Shown here: positions 45,441 to 55,888 of the stretch, piece after piece
How positions within the stretch are numbered: the first letter of the stretch is position 1
How the letters are laid out: each line of letters starts with the position of its first letter
Assembly (NCBI RefSeq): GCF_002205645.1
Contig: NZ_NIOF01000001.1
Span: 1,054,001 to 1,118,000, forward strand
From: Roseateles aquatilis
GTDB lineage: Bacteria; Pseudomonadota; Gammaproteobacteria; Burkholderiales; Burkholderiaceae_C
Direction of reading: 5' to 3'
Length of the DNA: 64,000 bases
Notes under the pieces: model-generated
What the model saw: only the letters and a program-made list of their open reading frames with translations
Told to the model about the DNA's origin: nothing
Databases searched by the model: none
Program-made: the position numbers and the translations under genes

Positions 45441-47446
45441 CCGATCAGTCCTTCGTCCTCGGCCAGCTCGCGCACGGTGGCGATGAACACCTCCGCGCGA
45501 TGGGCGTAGTTGCGGAACATGTCCAGGCTGGCGCAGGCCGGGCTCAGCAGCACGCTGTCGCCGGCATGGGCCTGGGCCAGCGCCCAGTGCGTGGCGGCTT
45601 CGAGCGAGTCGTGGCGGTGCATCGGCACGCCGCTGTCCTTCAGCGCCGCTTCGATCTGCGGCGCGTCGCGCCCGATCAGCGCCACGGCGCGCGCGTGCAG
45701 CGCGATCGGCGTGGCGAGCGGCGAGAAGTCCTGGCCCTTGCCGTCGCCGCCCAGGATCATCACCAGCCTGGCCGGCGCGCGGTCGGCGCCCAGCCCGGTC
45801 ACGGCCGCGACCGTGGCGCCGACGTTCGTTCCCTTGGAATCGTCGTAGAAGTCGACGCCCTTGATCGTGGTGACGAACTCGACGCGATGCGGCTCGCCGC
45901 GGTACTCGCGCAGGCCGTGCAGCATCGGCGCCAGCGGGCAGTCGATCGCCGAGGCCAGCGCCAACGCGGCCAGCGCGTTGGCGGCGTTGTGGCGGCCGCG
46001 CACGCGCAGGGCGTCGGCGGGCATCAGGCGCTGGATGGACAGCGGCTCGTCGTCGTCCTTGCGGCGCTTCAGGCCCTTGAGTTCTTCTTCCTGCTCACGG
46101 GCGCGGACCAGCCAGGCCATGCCGTTCTCGACCAGCAGGCCGAAGTCGCCCGGGCGGCGCGGCGCGTCCAGGCCGAAGCGGACCACGTCGCGCTCGACCG
46201 TCTTGGCGGGGCGTCCGCGGCCCTGCTTGACGACGAGGGGCGCGGGCACCAGCGCCTCGACCTCCGGGTCGTCGCGGTTGATCACCAGCACGCCGCGCTC
46301 GCCGAAGACGCGGCCCTTGGCGCGCGCATAGGCGGGCATGTCGCCGTGCCAGTCCAGGTGGTCCTGCGTGATGTTCAGCACCGCGCCGGCGCTGGGCTCG
46401 AAGCCCGCCACGCCGTCGAGCTGGAAGCTGGACAGCTCCAGCACCCAGACCTGCGGCAGGACGTCGAACTCGGCCGGCCGGGGCGGCGGCGGCTTGATCG
46501 GCAGCGGTTGCTCGTCGAGCAGGTCGGCGACGGTTTCGAGCGCGGTGCGGTCGTCCACGGGTGCGGGCTCGGCGGCCGGGGCCTCGACCGACTCGGCCCG
46601 TTCGACCGGCGCCGCCGCGATGGCCTGCGACGCGTCCTCGACCGGGTCCAGCAGGACTTCGACGTTCGGGACGTCGCCGTTGGCCACGTCCACGCGCGCC
46701 GTGGCGGAAGGCGCCGCGTCGATGTCGAGCGGCATCACGGACTCGATCGCGACATCGACGATGGCGTCCTCGTCGGGACGCGCCGTGGCGTCGTCCGTGG
46801 CAGCCACCGGCGCGCCGTCGTCGATGCGGACGACACCGGCGTCGACGACGGCAGCGGACTCCGGCGCGTCAGCCGGCGCATCGGCGGGGGCCTCGGCCTC
46901 CTCGTCCCTGGACCGAGGCTGCGGCTCCTTGTCCAGCGCGTCGGCCAGCGTGCCCAGCAGCGTCGGGCCGATGTTGCCGGCCATCGCGACGCGGCGGCCG
47001 GCGCGGTCGACCAGCAGCGCGGTCATGCTGGTGGTGGTCGTCTTGCCGTTGGTGCCGGTGATGGCCAGCACGCCCGGCTCGTAGCGGTACAGCGCCTTGA
47101 GCTCCGCCAGCGCCTCGGCGAACAGATCCAGCTCGCCGCGCACGCGCAGGCCGAGCTTGGCGGCGCGCGCCAGCAGCGGCGCCAGGCGCGGGTCCAGCGG
47201 CGACAGGCCGGGGCTCTTCAGCAGCAGCGTCGCGGCGTCGACCCACTCCGGCGACAGCTCGCCATGGATGAAGCGCGCGTCCGGCAGGCGCTCGCGCAGC
47301 GCGCCCAGTTGCGGCGGCTGCTCGCGGCTGTCCCACACCGTCACGCGCGCGCCCAGCCGCGCGGCCCAGGCCGCCATCGCGAGGCCGGAGTCGCCCAGGC
47401 CCAGCACGAGAGCCGGGATGTCCTGGTGGCGCTTGGGGAAGTCCAT
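45437..47446 (-). CDS. murD: UDP-MurNAc-L-Ala-D-Glu ligase with large acidic insertion
   Basis: The 669-residue protein exceeds the usual 440-500 of MurD. It has [24 protein letters not shown] loop [47 protein letters not shown] and a C-terminal [20 protein letters not shown], so it looks functional. Between [17 protein letters not shown] and the [11 protein letters not shown] strand lies about 155 residues (residues ~173-328) rich in Ala, Asp, Glu, Pro and Val, probably disordered. The ATG at 47446 is 17 bp after mraY. Confidence 0.96.
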   Translation of the reverse strand: MDFPKRHQDIPALVLGLGDSGLAMAAWAARLGARVTVWDSREQPPQLGALRERLPDARFIHGELSPEWVDAATLLLKSPGLSPLDPRLAPLLARAAKLGLRVRGELDLFAEALAELKALYRYEPGVLAITGTNGKTTTTSMTALLVDRAGRRVAMAGNIGPTLLGTLADALDKEPQPRSRDEEAEAPADAPADAPESAAVVDAGVVRIDDGAPVAATDDATARPDEDAIVDVAIESVMPLDIDAAPSATARVDVANGDVPNVEVLLDPVEDASQAIAAAPVERAESVEAPAAEPAPVDDRTALETVADLLDEQPLPIKPPPPRPAEFDVLPQVWVLELSSFQLDGVAGFEPSAGAVLNITQDHLDWHGDMPAYARAKGRVFGERGVLVINRDDPEVEALVPAPLVVKQGRGRPAKTVERDVVRFGLDAPRRPGDFGLLVENGMAWLVRAREQEEELKGLKRRKDDDEPLSIQRLMPADALRVRGRHNAANALAALALASAIDCPLAPMLHGLREYRGEPHRVEFVTTIKGVDFYDDSKGTNVGATVAAVTGLGADRAPARLVMILGGDGKGQDFSPLATPIALHARAVALIGRDAPQIEAALKDSGVPMHRHDSLEAATHWALAQAHAGDSVLLSPACASLDMFRNYAHRAEVFIATVRELAEDEGLIG
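46463..46930 (-). other. Acidic low-complexity insertion within murD
   Basis: This in-frame ~155-codon segment encodes runs such as [15 protein letters not shown] and [12 protein letters not shown]. No stop or frame break occurs, and murD motifs resume directly after it. It falls within the central ATP-binding domain before the LELSSFQ strand. Confidence 0.8.
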
Positions 47447-47463
47447 CGTCGTTCCTGCCGGGC

Positions 47464-48642
47464 TCAGCGCAACTTGAGGCTGGCCAGGCCGACCAGGCAC
47501 AGCAGCATCGTGATGATCCAGAACCGGATGACGACCTGCGTCTCCTTCCAGCCCGACTTCTCGAAGTGGTGGTGCAGCGGCGCCATCTTGAAGATGCGCC
47601 GGCCCTCGCCGTACTTCTTCTTCGTGTACTTGAACCAGCTCACCTGCAGCATCACCGACAGCACCTCGGCGACGAAGACGCCGCCCATGATGCCGAGCAC
47701 GATCTCCTGGCGCGTGATCACCGCCAGCGTGCCCAGGCCGCCGCCCAGCGCCAGCGCGCCGACGTCACCCATGAAGACCTGCGCCGGATGCGCGTTGAAC
47801 CACAGGAAGGCAAGACCCGCCCCCGCCAGCGCGGCGCAGAAGATCAGCAGCTCGCCGGAGCCCGGGATATACGGGAACAGCAGGTAGCGGCTGTAGACCG
47901 ACGAGCCGGTCACGTAGGCGAAGACGCCCAGCGCCGATCCCACCATCACCACCGGCATGATCGCCAGGCCGTCCAGGCCGTCGGTGAAGTTGACCGCGTT
48001 GCTGGTGCCGACGATGACCAGGTAGGACAGGCCGATGAAGCCGAACACGCCCAGCGGATAGCTGATGGACTTGAAGAACGGCAGCATCAGGTCGGCCTTG
48101 GGCGGCAGCTCGGTCGAGAAGCCGCTCGTGACCCAGCGGAAGAACAGCTGCACGACACCGAGGAAGCTGGTCTCCGACACGCTGAAGGCCAGGTAGATGG
48201 CCGCGATGATGCCGATCAGCGACTGCCAGAAGAATTTCTCGCGGCTGCGCATGCCCTCGGGGTCCTTGTTGACGACCTTGCGGTAATCGTCGACCCAGCC
48301 GATGGCGCCGAAGCCCATCGTCACCAGCATCACCACCCAGACGAAGCGGTTGGACCAGTCGAACCACAGCAGCGTCGACACACCGATGCTCAGCAGGATC
48401 AGCACGCCGCCCATGGTCGGCGTGCCGCTCTTGGCCAGATGCTGCTGCACGCCGTACTCGCGGATCGGCTGGCCGATCTTCATCTCGGTCAGGCGCCGGA
48501 TCACCCACGGGCCGAAGGCCAGGCCGAGCAGCAGCGCCGTCAGCGCGGCCATCACCGCGCGGAAGGTGATGTAGCTGAAGACGCGGAGAAAACCCAGTTC
48601 AGGGAAATTGGCCTGCAACCACTGGGCCAGACTAAGCAGCAT
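47464..48642 (-). CDS. mraY: Phospho-MurNAc-pentapeptide transferase
   Basis: The 392-residue polytopic enzyme makes lipid I. It has [37 protein letters not shown] (catalytic Asp) and [19 protein letters not shown], and ends [19 protein letters not shown]. About ten membrane helices. It overlaps murF by 11 bp. Confidence 0.98.
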   Translation of the reverse strand: MLLSLAQWLQANFPELGFLRVFSYITFRAVMAALTALLLGLAFGPWVIRRLTEMKIGQPIREYGVQQHLAKSGTPTMGGVLILLSIGVSTLLWFDWSNRFVWVVMLVTMGFGAIGWVDDYRKVVNKDPEGMRSREKFFWQSLIGIIAAIYLAFSVSETSFLGVVQLFFRWVTSGFSTELPPKADLMLPFFKSISYPLGVFGFIGLSYLVIVGTSNAVNFTDGLDGLAIMPVVMVGSALGVFAYVTGSSVYSRYLLFPYIPGSGELLIFCAALAGAGLAFLWFNAHPAQVFMGDVGALALGGGLGTLAVITRQEIVLGIMGGVFVAEVLSVMLQVSWFKYTKKKYGEGRRIFKMAPLHHHFEKSGWKETQVVIRFWIITMLLCLVGLASLKLR

Positions 48643-50146
48643 GGGGGTCTCCTGGGCCGCCGGACTGCAAGGCGGCCACGATCTGTTCCATCTTCATGAA
48701 GCGGGAACCCTTGACGAGGATGTTCCGCACTTGCGGCGCCTCGCCGAGGGCCGCGATCAATTCGGGCACGGTGTCGAAGGCGCGCGCGCCCTCGCCGTAG
48801 GCCTGCGCCGCGTCGCGCGCGGCGGCGCCGGCGGTCCACAGCGCGGCCAGGCGCTGGTCGGCGGCATGCGCGCCGACCTCGCGGTGGAAGGCCGGGCCCT
48901 GCTCGCCGACCTCGCCCATGTCGCCCAGCACCAGCCAGGACTGGCCCGGCAGCTCGGCCAGCACGTCGATGGCGGCGCGGACGCTGTCCGGGTTGGCGTT
49001 GTAGCTGTCGTCGATCAGCGTGACGCGGCGGCCCTGCCACTGCACCGTCTGCAGCGCGGAGCGTCCCTTCACCGCCTTGAACGCCTGCAGGCCCTCGCGG
49101 ATCGCGGCCAGCGGCGCGCCCGCGGCCAGCGTGCAGGCCGCGGCGGCCAGCGCGTTGCGGACGTTGTGCTGGCCGGCCATCGCCAGCGTGACCGGCACGG
49201 TGCCGGCCGGGGTCAGGATCTCGATCGCCCAGTGACCCGCGCCACCCGCGCTGCCGGCCTCGACCGGCCCGTCGAGCGGCACCACCCACTGCGCGCGGCC
49301 CATCACATCGGCCTGGCCCTGCAGCGCGAAGGTCAGCGTCGCGCGGCCGGCGGCCATTTCCTGCCAGACCGGCGCGCAGGCGTCTTCAGCCGGGAACACC
49401 GCCACGCCGGCCGTGCCCAGCGCGCCGATCACGGCGCCGTTCTCGCGCGCCACCGCCTCGACGGTGTGCATGAACTCCTGGTGCTCGCGCTGCGCGTTGT
49501 TCACCAGCGCCACCGTCGGCTGCGCCATCGCGGACAGCGGGGCGATCTCGCCCGGGTGGTTCATGCCGAGCTCGACCACCGCGGCGCGATGCCACAGCGC
49601 CTCGTTCTGGCGCAGGCGCAGCAGCGTCAGCGGCACGCCGATCTCATTGTTGAAGTTGCCCTCGGTCGCCAGCATCGCCGCGTCGCCCAGCCAGGCGCGC
49701 AGGATGGACGCGATCATCTGCGTCACCGTCGTCTTGCCGTTGCTGCCGGTGACGGCGATGACGGGCAGGTGCTGCTGCTCGCGCCAGGCCTGTGACAGCA
49801 GGCCCAGCGCCGCCTTGGCATCCGGCACCAGCAGGCCGGGCAGGCCGGCCTCGGCCAGGCCGCGCTCGGCGATCGCGGCGGCGGCGCCGGCGCTCCTGGC
49901 CTGCGCGAGGAAGTCGTTGGCGTCGAAACGCTCGCCACGCAGCGCGACGAACAAGTCGCCACCACGCAGCGTGCGTGTGTCGGTGTGCACCCGCAGCAGG
50001 GGCGTGGCCGCGTCGCCGACCAGCGTCGCGGCCGGCAGCAGCGGCAGCAGCAGCGCATGCGCGCGGCCCAGCGTCATCAGCGGCGCGGCGGTCTCGGGCG
50101 CCGTCATCATCGCGGCGACGTTGGTGTTGGATGCGGCGTCGCTCAC
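48632..50146 (-). CDS. murF: UDP-MurNAc-tripeptide-D-Ala-D-Ala ligase
   Basis: The 504-residue Mur ligase adds D-Ala-D-Ala. It has [23 protein letters not shown] loop [33 protein letters not shown] and [18 protein letters not shown]. It overlaps murE by 4 bp. The N-terminus carries about 25 Ala/Thr-rich residues before the domain; a downstream Met at [10 protein letters not shown] is an alternative start. Confidence 0.97.
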   Translation of the reverse strand: MSDAASNTNVAAMMTAPETAAPLMTLGRAHALLLPLLPAATLVGDAATPLLRVHTDTRTLRGGDLFVALRGERFDANDFLAQARSAGAAAAIAERGLAEAGLPGLLVPDAKAALGLLSQAWREQQHLPVIAVTGSNGKTTVTQMIASILRAWLGDAAMLATEGNFNNEIGVPLTLLRLRQNEALWHRAAVVELGMNHPGEIAPLSAMAQPTVALVNNAQREHQEFMHTVEAVARENGAVIGALGTAGVAVFPAEDACAPVWQEMAAGRATLTFALQGQADVMGRAQWVVPLDGPVEAGSAGGAGHWAIEILTPAGTVPVTLAMAGQHNVRNALAAAACTLAAGAPLAAIREGLQAFKAVKGRSALQTVQWQGRRVTLIDDSYNANPDSVRAAIDVLAELPGQSWLVLGDMGEVGEQGPAFHREVGAHAADQRLAALWTAGAAARDAAQAYGEGARAFDTVPELIAALGEAPQVRNILVKGSRFMKMEQIVAALQSGGPGDPHAA

Positions 50147-51672
50147 AGCCCCGCCCTTTCGATCAGCGCGGCGCGTGCCGCCTGCACATCGGAGAACGCG
50201 CGGCGCTCGCCGGCGATCTCCTGGTAGTCCTCGTGGCCCTTGCCAGCGATCAGCACGACGTCGCGCGCGCCGGCTTCGCGCACCGCGCGGGCGATGGCCT
50301 CGGCGCGGTCGGCGATCACCTCGCGCGCGGCGCCCACGGGCAGGCCGGCAGCGATGTCGGCGAGGATCTTCGCGGGATCCTCGGTGCGCGGGTTGTCGCT
50401 GGTCAGCACCACATGCGCCGCCAGCCTGGCCGCGATCGCGCCCATCAGCGGGCGCTTGCCCGGGTCGCGATCACCGCCGCAGCCGAAGACCACGCGCAGC
50501 GCGCCGCCCCGCGCCGCGGCCAGCGGCTGCAGGGCACCCAGCGCCTTCTCCAGCGCGTCCGGCGTGTGGGCGTAGTCGACCACCAGCTGCGGCAGCTCGC
50601 GGCCGTTGCCGACGCGTTGCATGCGGCCCGGCACCGGCGTCACCAGCGCGGCGACGCGGGCGATGTCCTGCAGCGGATGCCCCAGCGCGCGCAGGCCGGC
50701 GATCACGCCCAGCAGGTTGGCCACGTTGTAGTCGCCGATCAGCGCGGTCTGCACCGCGACGGCGTGCTCGCCCTCGCGCAGCGTGAACGCCAGGCCTTGC
50801 GCGTCGTGGCGCAGGTCCTGGGCGGTCAGGCGCGCGTCGGCGCGGTTCAGGCCGTAGGTCCAGACATCGAGCGCGCCATCGGCCCGGCCGCCGTTCCCGG
50901 CGGCGAGTTCGGACGCAAGCTCGGCCCCCTTCGGGTCGTCGATGTTCAGCACTGCCGCGCGCAGCCCGGTCCAGCCGAACAGCTTGCGCTTGGCGGTCCA
51001 GTAGGCCTCCATGCCGCCGTGGTAGTCGAGGTGGTCCTGCGTGAAGTTGGTCAGCAGCGCGACCTGGAGGCGGGTGCCGGCCAGGCGCTGTTCCTCGATG
51101 CCGATCGAGGACGCCTCGATCGCGCAGGCCGAGAAGCCGTCGTCGGCCATGCGCTTGAAGGCTTCCTGCAGGCGGACCGGGTCGGGCGTGGTCAGGCCGG
51201 TGGCCTCGATCGACGCGGTGGTGGACGCGCCTGGCACCGGCGGCTGGCCAACGCCCAGCGTGCCGACCACGCCGCAGCGCGCGCCCAGCAGCGTCAGCGC
51301 CTGCGCGATCCACCAGGCGCTGGAGGTCTTGCCGTTGGTGCCGGTCACGGCCAGCACGCTCAGGCGCGCGCTCGGCTCGCCGTAGAAGGCGGACGCGATC
51401 TGGCCGCAGCGCGCCTTCAGGTCCGGCAGCGACGCGATGCGGGCGTCGACGAAACCGTACTCGGCCGCACCGGCGTCCTCGACCAGGCAGGTCGCCGCGC
51501 CGGCGTCCAGCGCGCCGGCCACGAACTGGCGCGCGTCCTTCGCGTAGCCGGGCCACGCGATGAAGGCGTCGCCGGGGCCGACGGCGCGGCTGTCGGTGCG
51601 GAGCTGGCCGCTCGGCGTCCATTCCAGCAGCCAGCGGGCGGCGGCTTCGGGGGATTTGAGATGCATCAACAT
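50143..51672 (-). CDS. murE: UDP-MurNAc-L-Ala-D-Glu:meso-DAP ligase
   Basis: The 509-residue Mur ligase has LRTDSRAVGPGDAFIAWPG, ATP loop AVTGTNGKTSSAWWIA, AIEASSIGI, TNFTQDHLDYHGGM and SDNPRTEDPAKI; the DNPR motif selects meso-diaminopimelate, as expected for Gram-negatives. The start is the ATG at 51672 or 51666. It follows ftsI after 13 bp. Confidence 0.96.
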   Translation of the reverse strand: MLMHLKSPEAAARWLLEWTPSGQLRTDSRAVGPGDAFIAWPGYAKDARQFVAGALDAGAATCLVEDAGAAEYGFVDARIASLPDLKARCGQIASAFYGEPSARLSVLAVTGTNGKTSSAWWIAQALTLLGARCGVVGTLGVGQPPVPGASTTASIEATGLTTPDPVRLQEAFKRMADDGFSACAIEASSIGIEEQRLAGTRLQVALLTNFTQDHLDYHGGMEAYWTAKRKLFGWTGLRAAVLNIDDPKGAELASELAAGNGGRADGALDVWTYGLNRADARLTAQDLRHDAQGLAFTLREGEHAVAVQTALIGDYNVANLLGVIAGLRALGHPLQDIARVAALVTPVPGRMQRVGNGRELPQLVVDYAHTPDALEKALGALQPLAAARGGALRVVFGCGGDRDPGKRPLMGAIAARLAAHVVLTSDNPRTEDPAKILADIAAGLPVGAAREVIADRAEAIARAVREAGARDVVLIAGKGHEDYQEIAGERRAFSDVQAARAALIERAGL

Positions 51673-51685
51673 GATTCGTGCCCGC

Positions 51686-53473
51686 TCAGAAACTCTCGTC
51701 CACGGCCTGCAGCTTCTGCTGCGCGACGATCTGCGGCTTGACCTCCAGGTCGGCCGGCTCGCCCAGCAGGCGCAGCGTCTGCGCCACCACCTGGCTGAAC
51801 ACCGGACCGGCGACGGCGCCACCGAAGTACTGCCCGTTCTTGGGCTCGTCGACCATCACCGCCACGATGATGCGCGGCTTGGAAATCGGCGCGATGCCCA
51901 CGAACCAGGAACGGTATTTGTGGCTCGCGTAGCCCTTGCCTTCCTGCTTGTGCGCGGTGCCCGACTTGCCGCCGACGCTGTAGCCCGGGACCATCGCTTG
52001 CGGCGCGGTGCCGCCGGGGCCGGCGGCCATCTGCAGCATGGCGCGGATGTCCGCGGCGACCTTGGGCGAGAACACCTTGATGCCGGTCACCGGCTGGTCG
52101 ACCGGGCGGCGCGTCATGGTGATCGGGATGATGTCGCCGTCGCGCGCGAAGACCGTGTAGGCGCGCGCCAGCTGCAGCAGCGACGCGGACAGGCCGTAGC
52201 CGTAGCTCATCGTCGCCTGCTCGATCGGGCGCCAGCTCTTCCACGGACGCAGCTTGCCGGTGACGGCACCGGGAAAGTCGATCTGCGGCCGCTGGCCCAG
52301 GCCGATCGCGGTGAACATCTCGTGCATCTCGCGCGGCTGCATCATCAGCGCCATGCGGGCGGCGCCGATGTTGCTGGACTTCTGGATCACCTGCTGCACG
52401 GTCAGGTCGCCGTGCGCGTGGGCGTCGGTCGGGGACCAGCCGGAGATGACGACGCTGCGCGGGCCGGTGCTCAGCAGCGTGTCGGGGCGCACGCGGCCGG
52501 TCTCCAGCGCCAGCGCGGTGGTGAACGGCTTCATCGTCGAGCCGGGCTCGAAGACGTCGGTCAGCGCGCGGTTGCGCAGTTGCTCGCCGGACAGGTTCTG
52601 GCGGTGGCCCGGGTCGTAGCTGGGGTAGTTCGCCAGCGCCAGCACCTCGCCGGTGTGGGCGTCCAGCACGACGACGGAGCCGGCCTTGGCGTTGTTCTCC
52701 GCCACCGCGTCGCGCACGCGCTGGTAGGCGAAGAATTGCACCTTGGCGTCGATGGAGAGCTCGATGTCCTTGCCGTTGGCGGCGGGCACACGCTCGCCCA
52801 TGTCCTCGACGACGCGGCCCAGCCGGTCGCGGACCACCGAGCGCGAGCCGTCGCGGCCCTGCAGGTCCTTCTGGAACGCGAGCTCGATGCCTTCCTGGCC
52901 CTGCTCCTCGATGTTGGTGAAGCCGACGATGTGCGCGGCGGATTCGCCCTCGGGATACTGGCGCTTGTACTCGCGGTCCTGGAACACGCCCTTCAGGCCC
53001 AGCGCCTTGATCTTGGCGGCGGTCTGGTCGTCGGCCTGGCGGCGCAGGAAGACGAAACGACTGGACGGGTCCAGTCGCTTGTCGAGCTCGGCGGGGCTCA
53101 TGTCCAGCAGCTTGGCCAGCTGGCGTCGCTTGTCGGGGTCGGCGTCGACCTCCTTGGGGAAGGCCCAGATCGACGGCACCGCGACGCTGGCGGCCAGCAC
53201 CTGGCCGCTGCGGTCGCTGATCTTGCCGCGGCTGGCCGGCAGCTCCATCTTGTGGGCGTAGCGGGCCTCGCCCTGGCGCTGGAAGAAGTCCTCGCCGATC
53301 AGCTGGATGTAGGCGGCGCGCCCGAGCAGGCCGGCGAAGGCCAGGCCCACCAGCGCGACCAGGAAACGCGAGCGCCACGGCGGCGTCTTCGAGGCCAGCA
53401 ACGGGCTGCTCGAATAGCTGACGCTGCGCGCCGCGTTGCGCGTGGCGTTGCGGGAACGCTTGCCGCCGATCAT
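51686..53473 (-). CDS. ftsI: Septal transpeptidase FtsI (PBP3)
   Basis: The 595-residue class B penicillin-binding protein has a basic cytoplasmic N-terminus, one membrane helix (FLVALVGLAFAGLLGRAAYI), the dimerisation domain, and a transpeptidase domain with active site STMKPF, SSN in QKSSNIGAARMAL, and GKSGTAHK. It crosslinks septal peptidoglycan with FtsW. It overlaps ftsL by 4 bp. Confidence 0.98.
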   Translation of the reverse strand: MIGGKRSRNATRNAARSVSYSSSPLLASKTPPWRSRFLVALVGLAFAGLLGRAAYIQLIGEDFFQRQGEARYAHKMELPASRGKISDRSGQVLAASVAVPSIWAFPKEVDADPDKRRQLAKLLDMSPAELDKRLDPSSRFVFLRRQADDQTAAKIKALGLKGVFQDREYKRQYPEGESAAHIVGFTNIEEQGQEGIELAFQKDLQGRDGSRSVVRDRLGRVVEDMGERVPAANGKDIELSIDAKVQFFAYQRVRDAVAENNAKAGSVVVLDAHTGEVLALANYPSYDPGHRQNLSGEQLRNRALTDVFEPGSTMKPFTTALALETGRVRPDTLLSTGPRSVVISGWSPTDAHAHGDLTVQQVIQKSSNIGAARMALMMQPREMHEMFTAIGLGQRPQIDFPGAVTGKLRPWKSWRPIEQATMSYGYGLSASLLQLARAYTVFARDGDIIPITMTRRPVDQPVTGIKVFSPKVAADIRAMLQMAAGPGGTAPQAMVPGYSVGGKSGTAHKQEGKGYASHKYRSWFVGIAPISKPRIIVAVMVDEPKNGQYFGGAVAGPVFSQVVAQTLRLLGEPADLEVKPQIVAQQKLQAVDESF

Positions 53474-53790
53474 CGGGCCGCCCCCTGCGCCTGCGGGCGC
53501 GACGACCGCGGCGCGCTGGCCATCAGCGCCGGCGCGTCGGGGTTGTACGTGATGGACGGCGTGATCGGGCGCATCTTGAGACGCTCGCGCGCGACCTGCT
53601 CGACGCGCAGGTTCGTCGCCTGCGCCTGGCGGTCGGCCATCAGCTTCTGGAAGTCGGCGTCGAGCCGGCGGCCCTCGGTCTGCGAGCGGTCGAGCTCGGT
53701 GAACAGCCGGCGCGCGTCATAGGCGCTGCGGACCATGTAGATGCCCGAGGCCAGCACCGCGATCATGAGGATCAGGTTGAGGCGGCCCAT
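53470..53790 (-). CDS. ftsL: Cell division protein FtsL
   Basis: The 106-residue bitopic protein has an N-terminal membrane helix (LILMIAVLASGIYMVRSAYD) followed by a heptad-like coiled coil (RRLFTELDRSQTEGRRLDAD) and a Pro/Ala tail. It acts with FtsB and FtsQ. Its start overlaps the rsmH stop by 1 bp. Confidence 0.93.
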   Translation of the reverse strand: MGRLNLILMIAVLASGIYMVRSAYDARRLFTELDRSQTEGRRLDADFQKLMADRQAQATNLRVEQVARERLKMRPITPSITYNPDAPALMASAPRSSRPQAQGAAR

Positions 53791-54800
53791 CAGCGACGCC
53801 CTCCGCGCGCGCCGCGGCGCTGCTTGCCTTCCGGCGCGGGCGACAGGTCCGGCAACGGCGCGTCGGTGCGCTCGGCCACGCGCAGGATCGCGGAGCGCGA
53901 GCGCGGGTTGGCGCGGATCTCGCCCACGTCGGGCTTGACTCGGCCCAGCGCGATCAGCGCCAGCGGCTTGGGCTCGGCGAACGGGGCGCGGCGGTCGACC
54001 TCGGTCTTGCTGTGCGCGGCGATGAAGGTCTTGACGATGCGGTCTTCCAGCGAGTGGAAGCTGATCACCGCCAGCCGGCCGCCCGGCTTGAGCCGCGCGA
54101 GCGCGGCGTTCAGCCCCTGCTGGAGCTCCTCAAGCTCGGCGTTGACGAATATCCGTAGAGCCTGAAATGTGCGCGTTGCAGGATCCTGGCCCGGTTCGCG
54201 GGTTTTGACCGCACCAGCCACGACTTGGGAAAGCTCGGCGGTGCTTCGTACAGCACGCCCGCTCTCCCGGCGAGCAACAAGCGCCTTTGCAATCGGGAGA
54301 GCAAACCGTTCTTCTCCATAGTCACGAATCACCTGTGCAAGTTGAGTGACCTCGGCCCGCGCGAGGAAGTCCGCGGCGCTTTCGCCCCGGGTGGTGTCCA
54401 TGCGCATGTCCAGCGGGCCGTCGAACCGGAAGCTGAAGCCGCGTTCCGGGTTGTCGATCTGAGGGCTGGACACGCCGAGGTCCAGCAGGACGCCATCGAC
54501 CTGCTCGACGCCGAGCGCGTCGAGCTGCGCGGCCATGTCGGCGAACGGGGCGTGGCAGATGCAGAAACGCGGGTCATCGACCCGCGTCTGTCCGGACGTC
54601 GCGGTCGCGACCGCCTCGGGGTCGCGATCGATGGCGATGAGCCGCCCGTGCTCCCCGAGCCGGGACAGCAGCAGCCGCGAGTGCCCGCCGCGACCGAAGG
54701 TGCCGTCGACGTAGATGCCATCCGGCGACGTGAAGACGCCGTCGACGGTCTCGTTCAGCAGGACGGTCGTGTGGGTGAAGTGGGGGGACTGCTCGCTCAT
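53790..54800 (-). CDS. rsmH: 16S rRNA (cytosine1402-N4)-methyltransferase
   Basis: The 336-residue enzyme shows [32 protein letters not shown] (SAM motif), [46 protein letters not shown] and [14 protein letters not shown]. The frame is intact, but codons from 54347 to 54150 are much richer in A/T third positions than the rest. It starts 8 bp after mraZ. Confidence 0.97.
   Translation of the reverse strand: MSEQSPHFTHTTVLLNETVDGVFTSPDGIYVDGTFGRGGHSRLLLSRLGEHGRLIAIDRDPEAVATATSGQTRVDDPRFCICHAPFADMAAQLDALGVEQVDGVLLDLGVSSPQIDNPERGFSFRFDGPLDMRMDTTRGESAADFLARAEVTQLAQVIRDYGEERFALPIAKALVARRESGRAVRSTAELSQVVAGAVKTREPGQDPATRTFQALRIFVNAELEELQQGLNAALARLKPGGRLAVISFHSLEDRIVKTFIAAHSKTEVDRRAPFAEPKPLALIALGRVKPDVGEIRANPRSRSAILRVAERTDAPLPDLSPAPEGKQRRGARGGRR
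54150..54347 (-). other. Codon-usage patch inside rsmH
   Basis: In this 66-codon stretch about 35 codons end in A or T by hand count (for example ACT CAA CTT GCA, TAT GGA GAA GAA, GCT GTA CGA), while adjacent rsmH codons almost all end in G or C. The protein sequence stays typical of RsmH. This suggests homologous replacement from a lower-GC donor. Confidence 0.7.
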
Positions 54801-54808
54801 GATCGGGC

Positions 54809-55237
54809 TCAGAAACTGAAGTCCTTGAGCGCGTCAGGCAGCTCGGACTGCATGACGGCGGCCTCGTGGGCGGCATAAGCCTGGGCGTCCCACAGCTCGA
54901 AGTGGCTGCCCATGCCGAGCAGCATCACGTCTTTCTGCAGGGCGGCGGCGGCGCGCAGTTCAGGCGCGACCAGCACGCGGGCGGCGGCGTCGACCTCGAC
55001 GTCCTGCGCATTGCCGAGGAAGACGCGCTTCCAGCCCGCGGCGGACATCGGCAGCGCGGCGACGCGATCGCGGAACTGCTCCCAGGCGGGACGGGGGAAC
55101 ACCATCAGGCAACCCTCCGGGTGCTTGGTCAGCGTCAACTGGCCGGCGCACAGCGCCTGCAGGACCTCGCGATGCCGCGCAGGGACGGTCAAGCGCCCCT
55201 TGGCGTCCAACGCCAAGGCACTCGCCCCCTGAAACAC
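54809..55237 (-). CDS. mraZ: Transcriptional regulator MraZ
   Basis: The 142-residue protein has two SpoVT/AbrB-like repeats, the first around [18 protein letters not shown] and the second around [18 protein letters not shown]. MraZ binds repeats in its own promoter and represses the dcw operon. The GTG at 55237 gives the family N-terminus (V)[14 protein letters not shown] and the standard length. Four 10-bp boxes lie immediately upstream. Confidence 0.95.
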   Translation of the reverse strand: MFQGASALALDAKGRLTVPARHREVLQALCAGQLTLTKHPEGCLMVFPRPAWEQFRDRVAALPMSAAGWKRVFLGNAQDVEVDAAARVLVAPELRAAAALQKDVMLLGMGSHFELWDAQAYAAHEAAVMQSELPDALKDFSF

Positions 55238-55241
55238 GACA

Positions 55242-55281
55242 TTCGCCACTTTGCCCCACCGAATTGCACTTTCTCCCACTT
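55242..55281 (-). promoter_or_regulatory. Four MraZ boxes (10-bp direct repeats)
   Basis: Read on the minus strand the units are AAGTGGGAGA, AAGTGCAATT, CGGTGGGGCA and AAGTGGCGAA, exactly consecutive. GTGGG-type boxes with about one-helical-turn spacing are the known MraZ binding pattern. They lie between the -10 box and the mraZ start. Confidence 0.85.
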
Positions 55282-55306
55282 TAATGGCGAGCCGCTGCAC
55301 GGTCAA
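55278..55306 (-). promoter_or_regulatory. Pmra promoter of the dcw cluster
   Basis: TTGACC (55306-55301) and TAAAGT (55283-55278) are separated by 17 bp on the minus strand. The -10 box overlaps the first MraZ box, so MraZ binding would block it. Confidence 0.8.
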
Positions 55307-55367
55307 GGAAAATTGGCGTTTTTCCCAATCAAATCAACTACTTAGCCAGGCTTTGAAAGCAATTGCG

Positions 55368-55398
55368 CAAAATAAAAGTCCTTCTAAATGAAGGACTT
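55368..55398 (-). terminator. Intrinsic terminator upstream of the dcw promoter
   Basis: AAGTCCTTC (55376-55384) and GAAGGACTT (55390-55398) form a perfect 9-bp stem with a 5-nt loop; on the minus strand it is followed by TTATTTT. It would stop transcripts arriving from the winged-helix/pseudogene unit before they enter mraZ. The 190 bp beyond it (55399-55590) hold no recognised gene. Confidence 0.82.
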
Positions 55399-55590
55399 AA
55401 GAACTGCTGTGCAAGTGATGGATCAACAAAATGGTGCGTGGTAACCCACCAGAAACTGGGACAGGGGCGCCACGGATGGCAAGGAAGCAGCGAAACCGAA
55501 TCAGCCTCGGGCATCACGCCGACGCTGCGAAGCCGGAGTTGATGGCCGCGCCGAGCGTCCCCATGCGGGCGCCGCAAGCTCTGTCGATGC

Positions 55591-55888
55591 CTAACGAGGC
55601 CGCCCCGCATCGATCCACTCCTGCAGGTCTTGCGAGTCACACGAAATCGCGCGCAGTTGTAGAGCTCGAGAAGATCCCAGCGTCGCCCCCAGCATCTCGG
55701 CGAACTTCGGCGCGTCCGGGTTCTTGATGAATTGGGCCACCTCGACGGGCGGGCAATTGCCAAGGCAGGCGGCCAAGTTCAGCCAGCTCCTCGGCGAGCT
55801 CGCGGGGCAGCAGGCTCGACGCATGGGGCTGGTAGTCGTCGACGAACGAGCGGCGATAGGTCACCGGCTTGCGCGCCGTGACGGTCAT
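55591..55888 (-). pseudogene. Frameshifted small gene of unknown function
   Basis: Frame 1 from the ATG at 55888 gives MTVTARKPVTYRRSFVDDYQ and a helical LLPRELAEELAEL. Frame 2 continues as AACLGNCPPVEVAQFIKNPD, KFAEMLGATLGSS and ends DLQEWIDAGRPR. The span is 298 bp, that is 3n+1, consistent with one indel near 55770-55790. The start overlaps the winged-helix gene stop (ATGA). No family was recognised; a sequencing error is possible. Confidence 0.55.

Noticed and set aside
45500-47887. Long plus-strand frame of about 800 codons
   Set aside because: It is antisense to murD and mraY; composition is typical of a shadow frame.
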